Shown: piece by piece, positions 1 through 7,074 of the stretch
Layout: each line of letters opens with the position of its first letter
Position numbering within the stretch: position 1 is the stretch's first letter
Assembly: GCF_014649655.1 (NCBI RefSeq)
Contig: NZ_BMTL01000014.1
Span: forward strand, 1-64,000
Direction: 5' to 3'
Source: Streptomyces humidus
GTDB lineage: Bacteria > Actinomycetota > Actinomycetes > Streptomycetales > Streptomycetaceae
Length of the DNA stretch: 64,000 nt
The notes under the pieces: generated by a model
What the model was told of the DNA's origin: nothing
Seen by the model: only the letters and a program-made list of their open reading frames with translations
Database searches by the model: none
Translations under genes and position numbers: made by a program

Positions 1-54
1 CCGAGGCGACACTCGGGCTAGCGGCCTGCCCGCCCTCAGCCACCGAAAGCGAAA

Positions 55-81
55 CGGTCCGCCGACTCCGTCGGTGGACCG
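55..81 (-). terminator. Rho-independent terminator of the HTH-kinase gene
   Basis: Two 12-nt arms (55-66 and 70-81) pair around a 3-nt loop with one G-U pair. Read on the minus strand, the hairpin is followed by a T-rich stretch (TTTCGCTTTC). It lies about 50 nt past the stop of the kinase gene. Confidence 0.6.
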
Positions 82-131
82 TCAAGAAAGATCGAGGTTA
101 GTCGATCACGCTCGCGCCTGTCCGTCGGTCG

Positions 132-1706
132 TCAGTCGTCGTCGGAATCGATGAAAGTACCGAGACCGCTTCGCAGCACGGGATGCAGGGTTCGGATTAC
201 CGCACTGCCCACAGTCCACTCGATGAACGGTTGTCCAGCCATGCGGAGTCCTTCGAGAGCGGCGACCGCGTCCTCGGGCGTTCGGATTTTCTGTAGAATA
301 TCGACGGCAACATCACGCACATGCCAACGATTATGGTTAGTGCCCAGATGGGCAAGCCCACGGACGGCCTCTCGGAGAATGATCGCATCACCCGTGGCTA
401 CGACAGCACGGCGAGCAAAATCCGCAAGGATGTCGCACATTCCGAAATCAAAGGACCCCTCCAGGCAACTCGCGAACGCCTGGAAGATGCCGGTGAAGCC
501 TGCGGGGTTCTGCTGCCACCACCACTCCACTGAATCCGACGGCAGGGCGCTAAGGGCCCAGGAAAATTCCCCCATGTCCTCGTCGTCACTGAAGTCCAGC
601 TCGTCTGCCCAGCGAACGAACTCGTCGAGGGCGGCTTCATCCACGACACGACCGGCCTTGAGGCGGGGGCGCAGGCGTCCCGCCTTCTCCTCGGCGGTTT
701 CCCATCGCCCGGTCGGCGCCGGGGCGACCGCCGATTCGATGGCCGCCAGCAACTCGGTCGCACTGGCATGGCGCTGGCCGCGATCCTGGGAGATCGCACG
801 CTGGATCACGCCCCGCAGCGGTCCGGCCGGCACAACGTCGTCCACCGGGGTGCCACCCGTCAGAAGCGCCTGCATGATCTTGCCTGCGGAATAGATGTCC
901 GCGCGCTCATCAACATGCTTGGCATCCCTCCACTGCTCAGGGGCAACATAAAATCGGGTTCCAAAGCCGTCGAAGGTGGAGGTGAGGAGACCACTCTCCT
1001 CCACTACTCGCGCGAGCCCGAAATCAGCAATAGCCCAAACCCCATCAGGAGTTCGCAGCACGTTCCCCGGCTTCAGATCGCGATGAAGAATCCCTTGACT
1101 GTGAATATATGCAAGTCCGGCGCAGATGTTCCGCATCACGGCAGCCACGTCCTCGGCCTTCATGACGCTGCCGACTTCGTCGGAGAGGATGCCTCGGGCT
1201 AGCGGCATTGCATACCACAGGCCCAGGTCTTCATCTTTCCCGCTCGCCAGCAGCTTCATGACGTTTGCATGGCCGAACGTGGACATCAGGCGGAGTTCCC
1301 GCTCGAACCGAGCAACAGTCTCCACGTCGAGTGCATGCGTCTGCTGCAGGACCTTTACGGCCACCTGATCGTCATCACCCGCCTCAAGGTCTCGCGCGCC
1401 GAACACGACGGCGAACCCGCCGCCATCGATCTCTGCCCCGAGTTCGAATCGGCGCCCGACCGAACGAGGCTGCCCAACGGGTGCGGGGCGCCCCGCCCCA
1501 CGCCTCAGACCACTGCTTCCCCACCGCCGGATGATGTCCAGATCCCAGATGTCGCCAGCGCTGAGGGAGGCCACCGGGGCCGGGAAATCATCGCTCTGAC
1601 GGAGCTTGGCGACCTGCTGCCGACTGACTCCGAGCTCAGCCGCCACTTCCGAGACTCCGCCGATACGACGGAACGGCCTAATATTAGTTGTCATGAGGTC
1701 AACCAT
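132..1706 (-). CDS. Ser/Thr protein kinase with N-terminal AlpA-like HTH and helical C-terminal domain
   Basis: This 524-residue protein has three parts. Residues 15-62 resemble the AlpA/excisionase-type winged helix-turn-helix (GVSEVAAELGVSRQQV, then FPAPVASLSAGDIW). Residues 87-330 form a Hanks-type kinase: glycine-rich loop near 95-101, VAVK with Lys118, catalytic HRDLKPGN at 208-215, DFG at 228-230 and APEQW at 255-259. The remaining ~190 residues are alpha-helical, perhaps HEAT-like. No membrane segment is visible, so it should be cytosolic, unlike PknB-type receptor kinases. The catalytic set looks complete. A perfect inverted repeat overlaps the start. ATG at 1706 or 1694 could initiate; neither has a clear ribosome binding site, so the transcript may be leaderless. 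AT-ending codons are commoner than in the core genes. Kinase activity is well supported; the substrate is unknown and DNA binding is inferred. Confidence 0.88.
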   Translation of the reverse strand: MVDLMTTNIRPFRRIGGVSEVAAELGVSRQQVAKLRQSDDFPAPVASLSAGDIWDLDIIRRWGSSGLRRGAGRPAPVGQPRSVGRRFELGAEIDGGGFAVVFGARDLEAGDDDQVAVKVLQQTHALDVETVARFERELRLMSTFGHANVMKLLASGKDEDLGLWYAMPLARGILSDEVGSVMKAEDVAAVMRNICAGLAYIHSQGILHRDLKPGNVLRTPDGVWAIADFGLARVVEESGLLTSTFDGFGTRFYVAPEQWRDAKHVDERADIYSAGKIMQALLTGGTPVDDVVPAGPLRGVIQRAISQDRGQRHASATELLAAIESAVAPAPTGRWETAEEKAGRLRPRLKAGRVVDEAALDEFVRWADELDFSDDEDMGEFSWALSALPSDSVEWWWQQNPAGFTGIFQAFASCLEGSFDFGMCDILADFARRAVVATGDAIILREAVRGLAHLGTNHNRWHVRDVAVDILQKIRTPEDAVAALEGLRMAGQPFIEWTVGSAVIRTLHPVLRSGLGTFIDSDDD

Positions 1707-1724
1707 ACGTCAATGGTTGACCTC
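1695..1724. promoter_or_regulatory. Perfect palindrome at the kinase start, candidate autoregulatory operator
   Basis: GAGGTCAACCA (1695-1705) is repeated inverted as TGGTTGACCTC (1714-1724) across an 8-nt spacer. It covers the kinase start codon and contains TTGAC hexamers that could act as -35 elements on the minus strand. The kinase carries its own HTH, so autoregulation is a natural inference. Confidence 0.6.
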
Positions 1725-2187
1725 GCGTCGCCTATTGCCTCAATGCCTGCGACAGTCGACCTCCTGCGACAGCTTGACAGTTCACATAACCAAGGACTCG
1801 ACGTACGGGCGCTTCTGCGCACCGATAGACGGGTGTTTCGGAGGTCACTGGGTGTTTTACCTATGGGGCAATGGTGTGATCGACAGGTTTGGCCCCCCCC
1901 GGGGCCTGGTGAGCTCGCATCAAGCGACGCGTGGCTCCAGCTGACGGTCGGCGCCCCTGCCCGGCGTTGTGCAGGCGAACTCCGGGCACCGGCACCTACC
2001 TCCCTGCGCCGCTCTTGGCCGAGGCATTCGCGGAGTTCCAATACCCGACTCCACCGTTACACCTTCAACCGGACGCGCACAAGGCCGTTATTGGTGGCGG
2101 GGAGCGCGTGGACGTTCCGCTCACCATCGCCGCATGAATGATTCTCCGCCCTGTCACCTTACGGACAGGGCGGAGGCGTCGCCCTGA
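1707..2187. other. Intergenic region upstream of the kinase gene
   Basis: About 480 nt without a convincing gene on either strand. It holds half of the kinase palindrome, presumably the kinase promoter, and near its far end the terminator of the next minus-strand gene. A run of nine C residues lies near 1900. Confidence 0.5.
2144..2175 (-). terminator. Terminator hairpin of the 489-residue gene
   Basis: CTCCGCCCTGTC (2144-2155) and GACAGGGCGGAG (2164-2175) form a perfect 12-bp stem with an 8-nt loop. It starts 13 nt past the stop codon of the minus-strand gene. Confidence 0.75.
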
Positions 2188-3657
2188 TCAGGGGCGCTGT
2201 GCGACCTCCTCTTCGGGCGGTGTCCAGCGACCCTTGCTGTCGAACGGCCAGGGATGGGCGTAGAGATCGCCCTGAAGGAGTGCGCGCAGAGCCTCACGGC
2301 TGGCTGGGGGATCCGGCGGAGTCACCAGCTGCGCGCACAGTGGATCAATCCGGTCTGCGTACGCCTCAGCCCACTGCAGCCACTCCAATTCCTCCGCCGC
2401 AGCGGACGCGCCGTCGGCTCTCGTGCGGGCCGCGCGGCAGAAGGCGCGGATCTCGGCGGCCCGATGCCGTGCCTCCACCTGCTCGACCAGGACTTTCTCT
2501 CGATGCCGCTCAACTTGCCGCTCCCGTGCCTGCGCAACAGCCGCGTACCAGCGGCGTCGCTGCTCGGCCTTGCGGAGTTCCTCTTCCCGCTGCCGGCGTT
2601 CGGCCGCCGCGGCACGCTGTTCGAGATCCTGCAGAAGGTGCCCCAGGCGGGACTCCAGTGTCCACCGTGCGCTGTCCCTGTAGGTGTACGAATTCTGGTA
2701 CCAGCTTCTGGCAGGCGCACCGAGTTCGAGGCGTCCGTTGAACTCGTGGTCGTACTTGGGGATACGAGTCCAGGGATTGCGTTGCTGTTGGCGGATCTCC
2801 TGAGTGCTCGGCTCGTGCGGCACCTTGGTCGTCTGCTCTGTGATCGCGAGCGGGAGCGCGTGTCCGCGGATGACGATGACCATGACCATCTGGTGTACGG
2901 CCTGGCCGCGATGATGTTCGGTTCGGGTCTCCACCTGGTAGCCGCGGCTTTCCGCCTCGGTCAGGAGCGCGTGCATGATTCGCAGGGCACGGTCCACCTG
3001 CTCCCGTGACACATGCAGAGAAATGACCTCGGGCGTCCCGCGGGTGTCGACTACGGTCTTGGACCTGCCGAGGGCCTTGCGCGTCGCCCGGACGAGCTGA
3101 TGAGGACGGCCCAGCACGTCGGGGACATCGATGGTCGGCACCGGCGGCGGTTGCGCAGCCTTCTCGGCTTCCTCGTAGACCAACGTGAAGACGCAGTCGC
3201 CACGCTGCCGTCCGGTCCAGCGCAGCTTGAGCTCTCCTGGCACGTGATCGTGATGGAGCGCGTCGTAGAAGGCCGCCCGCCACCGCCCCCGGGTCTGCGG
3301 GCCCGGATCAGGGACGGTGAGCTTCCAGATAGTCGCGGACTGCAGTCGAGCGATCAGCTCGGCTCCGTCGGCAGGAGCGCGCTCGGCCTGTTCGGCATCA
3401 CCGGCCAAGCGCTCCTTCTCGGCTTGGACCTCCTTGGGATGCTTGCCATGTTTGAGGAAGTAGCGGCCGTCCGACGTCACCACTGCGACGTGCCCGCTAC
3501 CGCGCCAGCTCCGCTTGATCAGCCCACGCTGCTCAAGAGCCCAAGCCGTGTTCGAACTCTTGGGAGCGATGGGCACGGCACTGGACGCTGCAGCGATCTG
3601 GCGGAACATGGCAGCCTGCTGTTCAGTCAGCGTGTACTTCACGAGCTTCGGCTCCAC
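2188..3657 (-). CDS. Unknown protein with winged-helix-like N-terminus and basic coiled coil
   Basis: I do not recognise this 489-residue protein. The first ~75 residues (LTEQQAAMFRQIAAAS, then WALEQRGLIKRS and a beta-wing-like VAVVTSDGRYFL) look like a winged-helix fold. The middle has alternating strand and helix segments. Residues ~340-420 are a strongly charged Arg/Glu/Gln-rich coiled coil. The C-terminus is Pro/Trp-rich. No enzyme motif, signal peptide or membrane segment is seen. The GTG start at 3657 has only a weak ribosome binding site. The gene stands alone, divergent from the lipoprotein gene and closed by a perfect terminator hairpin. A nucleic-acid-binding role is inferred from composition only. 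Confidence 0.75.
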   Translation of the reverse strand: MEPKLVKYTLTEQQAAMFRQIAAASSAVPIAPKSSNTAWALEQRGLIKRSWRGSGHVAVVTSDGRYFLKHGKHPKEVQAEKERLAGDAEQAERAPADGAELIARLQSATIWKLTVPDPGPQTRGRWRAAFYDALHHDHVPGELKLRWTGRQRGDCVFTLVYEEAEKAAQPPPVPTIDVPDVLGRPHQLVRATRKALGRSKTVVDTRGTPEVISLHVSREQVDRALRIMHALLTEAESRGYQVETRTEHHRGQAVHQMVMVIVIRGHALPLAITEQTTKVPHEPSTQEIRQQQRNPWTRIPKYDHEFNGRLELGAPARSWYQNSYTYRDSARWTLESRLGHLLQDLEQRAAAAERRQREEELRKAEQRRRWYAAVAQARERQVERHREKVLVEQVEARHRAAEIRAFCRAARTRADGASAAAEELEWLQWAEAYADRIDPLCAQLVTPPDPPASREALRALLQGDLYAHPWPFDSKGRWTPPEEEVAQRP

Positions 3658-4137
3658 CTCGACGAGCTACGGGCAGACCCCAAGGTAGGGCCGATGAATA
3701 GGCTCGGAGCGCTTCCCGTCGCCCGTTCGGGTTCCACCACCCGAACCTGGTCGTGTTGAGGTCAGCCAATGGTGTAGGTGGCTTGCCTGGCTCAACCCGT
3801 CGAACAGCGTGCCGGGGCTGCTCTTTGGGCTCGGATCGTACGGCGGCAGGTCCTTGCGTTGGCACCAGCACCCTGCCGAGGTGCGGAAACACAGTCTTCA
3901 GCAACTCCCCACACTGACCGAGCATCGCACCATCCGTGACGGAGCGTCACCGGCGCACGTAAGCATGACCGGCTTCACGGAAATCTTGGAAGAGCCAGGA
4001 TTCACCCGTCGTCGGCAGCGGGGCCTTTGCACGCCAATAGCGAACCCACCGGTAACGCAACCGTGCAGCCCCCACGCGAGTCGTACCCGTACACACCAGG
4101 CGCCGCTCATCAGCGCCGCACCATCCCTGGGGGGACC
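3658..4137. other. Divergent intergenic region with inverted repeat and kinase-operator-like half site
   Basis: 480 nt separate the divergent 489-residue gene and the lipoprotein gene, with no convincing gene inside. GTTCGGGT (3725-3732) is inverted at 3739-3746 around a 6-nt loop. GAGGTCAGCCA at 3758-3768 matches 10 of 11 bases of one arm of the palindrome at the kinase start. Confidence 0.4.
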
Positions 4138-4626
4138 TTGAAGACCCGCACCACCCTGTACGCCACTGCACTCGCCGCCACCATGCTGCTGCTGGCCAGC
4201 TGCTCCGACTCCAACGACAGCGCCGCCCCAAGTGCCACGACATCCGCCCCGGCCTCCACGACCGCCGAGGAACCTGTCTCCACCGCTGAGGACTGCAAGG
4301 AACTCCTCGAGAAGAACTACGCCGAGGACAACGTCCACGATGCCTCCGACGAAGCCCCCTGCATCGGCCTGAACAACGACGAGTACGTCGCCGCCGTCGG
4401 TGACGTACTCGCCAATCACAAGGACGACATTCTGACCAGCGCGGCCAATGAGGCGGTCTACGACACCGCGTGGGACTCCGTCGATCCGGACACCCAGCAG
4501 CTCATCTGCGACACCATGATCGAGGAGGGCACCGAGCCCGTGGCCGGCCTCCTCGACATCACCGTTGAAGACCCCTCCGTCGACACCTCCGAGATGGCGC
4601 AGTACCTGTTCGACAGCAAGTGCTGA
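4138..4626 (+). CDS. Small secreted lipoprotein, unknown function
   Basis: Translation probably starts at TTG 4138, just after a G-rich stretch, giving 162 residues. An ATG at 4027 is in frame, but its extra 37 residues would precede the signal peptide. The mature start is clear: positively charged KTR, a hydrophobic core and the lipobox LASC with lipidated Cys22. A Ser/Thr/Ala/Pro-rich linker follows, then a small acidic domain (~residues 45-162) with four spaced cysteines that could form disulfides. The protein should be anchored on the outer face of the membrane. The domain is not one I can name. A short hairpin (CCCCG, TCG, CGGGG at 4633-4645) follows the stop and may terminate transcription. 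Confidence 0.75.
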   Translation: MKTRTTLYATALAATMLLLASCSDSNDSAAPSATTSAPASTTAEEPVSTAEDCKELLEKNYAEDNVHDASDEAPCIGLNNDEYVAAVGDVLANHKDDILTSAANEAVYDTAWDSVDPDTQQLICDTMIEEGTEPVAGLLDITVEDPSVDTSEMAQYLFDSKC

Positions 4627-4849
4627 GGCCGGCCCCGTCGCGGGGACAGCCCGAGCGCCTATATCGGGTGCGGCCGAACCTGCGGACCGGAGGTATTCGG
4701 CAAGCGCAAGGTCAGTCGCAGCAGCACGACAGATCATCCTGCCGGGGCACTCACCAGGCGCCCCAGAGCTCCCGCCCAAGCGCCCGCGCTCGACACCACC
4801 CGTACGCCAGCCTCCACCAGGACGGATGAGTTTCTCGGCAGGTGCAGGG

Positions 4850-4887
4850 TTGACATATGAGACGTGATAAACGAATCATGAATCATG
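4850..4887 (+). promoter_or_regulatory. Promoter of the winged-helix gene, possibly leaderless
   Basis: A perfect TTGACA (4850-4855) lies in an unusually AT-rich stretch. A 17-18 nt spacer places the -10 in the repeated AATCATG AATCATG (4874-4887), whose second copy contains the start ATG at 4885. The transcript would therefore begin at or next to the start codon. The tandem heptamer could also be an operator. Confidence 0.45.
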
Positions 4888-5214
4888 TTTCAAAGCCCAC
4901 CTGAGGGGACGCGCGAGCTCTCGGGGAGCCTCTTCGGGAACCGCTATCGGGCGGAAGTACTGCTCGCGCTCGCCCAGGCCGATGACCGGGGTGTCTGCAT
5001 GGGAGATCTGGCGGCTTCCTACGGGATCTCCGCCAGCCTCTATCAGGCGCCGATCCGGGCGCTGGTGCAGGCTGGGCTGGCCTTGCAGCTGCCGCAGGAT
5101 CCCGGGGAGCGGCGCAAGCACTACCGACGCAGCAACGACAACGAGCTATGGCAGTACCTCGAGGGCCTCTTGCGTCGTTTGGCAGCGGTGGCAGGAACGG
5201 AACAGGTTGGATAG
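4885..5214 (+). CDS. Small winged-helix transcriptional regulator
   Basis: A 109-residue protein of the ArsR/PadR/MarR-like winged-helix type. Residues 14-30 (SLFGNRYRAEVLLALAQ) are typical of the first helix. The recognition region is MGDLAASYGISASLYQAPIR, and the wing is QDPGERRKHYRRS. A short C-terminal helix probably dimerises. No metal-binding cysteine cluster or ligand domain is present. It is followed after 54 nt by the gene at 5269 on the same strand, so the two probably form an operon. The ATG start is supported by the TTGACA promoter just upstream. Its target is unknown; control of its own promoter through the AATCATG repeat is an inference. Confidence 0.8.
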   Translation: MFQSPPEGTRELSGSLFGNRYRAEVLLALAQADDRGVCMGDLAASYGISASLYQAPIRALVQAGLALQLPQDPGERRKHYRRSNDNELWQYLEGLLRRLAAVAGTEQVG

Positions 5215-5268
5215 CCGACGGGGCCGGTGTTTGCGGTCACGGCCGGGTGAGGCAGGGTGGAGACCATG

Positions 5269-5880
5269 ATGACCTCGGTAGGTTCCGTGCTCGACAGCTC
5301 GGTGAAGACGGTGTCCGCCCAGCTTGTGGAGCAGGGCGGGAAGACTGCGTTTACCCAGGTCATGGGAGAAAAAGCGTTGTTCTTCTACCGCCTCGACCCT
5401 GCCGAGGACGAGCGCCGCCGAGAGGTCGGCGCGGAACGCCTGGATCGGCGGCACCCGCTGGAGACGCTGTTGTCGCTTCCGGTCGGCATGCCCGTTCCGT
5501 TGGCCTCACTGAACCAGCACGAAAGGCGGGCACTTCGTTCCTTGCCAACCGGAGCGGCGGACCGGGACCGCCGGACGGTGACGCGGCGTGCGGTGCGCCC
5601 TCTGCAGGTGGATCTCGCCGTGGTTCCGGCGGCCGGGTGGCGCCAGGGACTGGAGAGAGCAGGCCGGTTCGCCCCGTTCTGCCGTCGGGCCATGCTGCTC
5701 AGCCGCCGTCCCGCGCGCCTGGACGAGGTGCTGGCGGAAGCGGACTTCTACGGCATCGGAGTCCTCATCGACATGGGGGACCAGATCGAGATGGCCCTGG
5801 AACCCGAGTCCTACCGGCCGCAGAGGCATACCGCGGCGGCCTGGCGGTTCGTGGAGGAGCTGTATCAGCGGGTGTGCTGA
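5269..5880 (+). CDS. Unknown protein, partner of the winged-helix regulator
   Basis: This protein has about 203 residues and is not a family I recognise. ATG 5269 is chosen because GGAG at 5259-5262 sits 6 nt upstream; ATG 5266 and GTG 5257 are in-frame alternatives. The first ~45 residues (SVLDSSVKTVSAQLVEQGGK) look helical. The middle is Arg-rich (ADRDRRTVTRRAVRP), and the C-terminal part reads like an alpha/beta fold (ADFYGIGVLIDMGDQIEM). No signal peptide or catalytic motif is seen. Its 3' end overlaps the 3' end of the convergent TGT-like gene by 16 nt. Confidence 0.65.
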   Translation: MTSVGSVLDSSVKTVSAQLVEQGGKTAFTQVMGEKALFFYRLDPAEDERRREVGAERLDRRHPLETLLSLPVGMPVPLASLNQHERRALRSLPTGAADRDRRTVTRRAVRPLQVDLAVVPAAGWRQGLERAGRFAPFCRRAMLLSRRPARLDEVLAEADFYGIGVLIDMGDQIEMALEPESYRPQRHTAAAWRFVEELYQRVC

Positions 5881-7064
5881 GTACGCGGGGCTTCGAGGGC
5901 GGCAGGGACAGAATCCGGCGCGGCCAGTGCCCACCGGTCGAGCTGCTCGGGCACCTTGAAGGCATTGGGCTGCCGGAGGGTGGCGTTCACCAACGGGTAC
6001 TGGTCGACGGCGCTGCGGCATCGGTTGTGCCACCACTGTTCCCGTTTGATCCCCGCGGGAATCGCGCAGAGGTCGCGGAGCCAGCCCATGAGCACGGCGA
6101 TGTTGTGAGCGGCGGCCTGCGCGGGCAGGGGCGTGTGGTTGCTGATGAAGATGTCCAGGGACCGGCCTTCGCAGGCGTAGCACTCGCAGATAGGCGCGGG
6201 AGCGCCACCGTACTTGTCCGCCAGGTTGTCCCCCAGGTAGAAGTCCATCAGCTCGGGGTGAAGCACATGCGGCGCAGTGGGGCCGCCGCCCCCTTTCCTA
6301 CTCGTCTGCGCCTTCTCTCCGGGAGCCACGATGTGCCGGAGGCCGCTGCTCCCACCGAAGGCGGTGAAGAGGGCGCCGGACGCCAGGGCGCCGAAGGCGG
6401 CGAGGTCGGCACGGGCCAGCGCGGCGTCCGGCACCTCGGCGATCAGCATGCGCAAATGAGCGACTGCTTTCGCGTACCGTGCGAGCGGGTCCATCTGCCC
6501 GCCCAGCATGATCGCCTTGGGCCCTCGGACCATCTGCAGAAAGCCGATCAGCTGTCGAGTCGACTCCTCGTTCCGGAGCCACGCCACGTCGACCGGCACC
6601 GCAAAAATCACCGAAGGATCGCCGAGTCCATCCATGCGGAGGACCGCAGCTCGGAGCGCGTCGGAGTCCTCGGCATGGATGTAGCCGGTCGGGGTGATCG
6701 GCGCGGTGACGCCGGCCGCTCGCTGCCGGGAGAGGGAGACCTCCAGCGGGTCATTCATGAAGAACCCGGCCGGCTTGTTCTCGGGGAACGGAGCCTCCTC
6801 GGTGGCGGAAACCGATTCGTAGCAGGCCGGATCAGCGAGCAGGACCCCGCTGTACCCCTCCTCCCGCCGCATCCGCTGCGCCGTCCGCGCAGCCTTGTCG
6901 CCACACAGGAGCAGGCCGCTGAGACTGGGGGCGATCTGCTCCGAGACCCCCTTGACGAGTGTGGGGCGAGTCTGGATCAGCATGCGGCCGCGCAGGAGGG
7001 CCATGCCGTCCGATGCGGAGTCAGAAGGGCGAGGACGGGACGGGACGGCGGAAGGGTCAGTCAT
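5865..7064 (-). CDS. Protein with TGT/DpdA-like zinc-site signature
   Basis: This 399-residue protein carries near its C-terminus CECYAC, then AHNIAVLMGWLRDL starting about 21 residues after the last cysteine. Bacterial tRNA-guanine transglycosylases have the same layout: C-x-C-Y-x-C plus a His in an HN-x-x-x-x-x-LM helix, together binding zinc. The preceding ~300 residues alternate strands and helices as in a TIM barrel (VIFAVPVDVAWL, KAIMLGGQMDP, ADLAAFGALASGALFTAFGGSS). The usual TGT nucleophile motif (DxVxPTR) is not visible where expected, so chemistry and substrate are uncertain. The gene starts 10 nt after the ImmA/IrrE gene with AAGGA 8 nt upstream, so the two form an operon. It could be a divergent base exchanger acting on DNA or RNA, or a non-catalytic relative. 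The homology call is mine from motifs only. Confidence 0.7.
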   Translation of the reverse strand: MTDPSAVPSRPRPSDSASDGMALLRGRMLIQTRPTLVKGVSEQIAPSLSGLLLCGDKAARTAQRMRREEGYSGVLLADPACYESVSATEEAPFPENKPAGFFMNDPLEVSLSRQRAAGVTAPITPTGYIHAEDSDALRAAVLRMDGLGDPSVIFAVPVDVAWLRNEESTRQLIGFLQMVRGPKAIMLGGQMDPLARYAKAVAHLRMLIAEVPDAALARADLAAFGALASGALFTAFGGSSGLRHIVAPGEKAQTSRKGGGGPTAPHVLHPELMDFYLGDNLADKYGGAPAPICECYACEGRSLDIFISNHTPLPAQAAAHNIAVLMGWLRDLCAIPAGIKREQWWHNRCRSAVDQYPLVNATLRQPNAFKVPEQLDRWALAAPDSVPAALEAPRTQHTR

Positions 7065-7074
7065 GGACGGTCCT

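Noticed and set aside
3623..3925. A 100-codon minus-strand frame overlapping the start of the 489-residue gene
   Set aside because: No ribosome binding site, Arg/Pro-rich without fold pattern, and it lies over the probable regulatory region.
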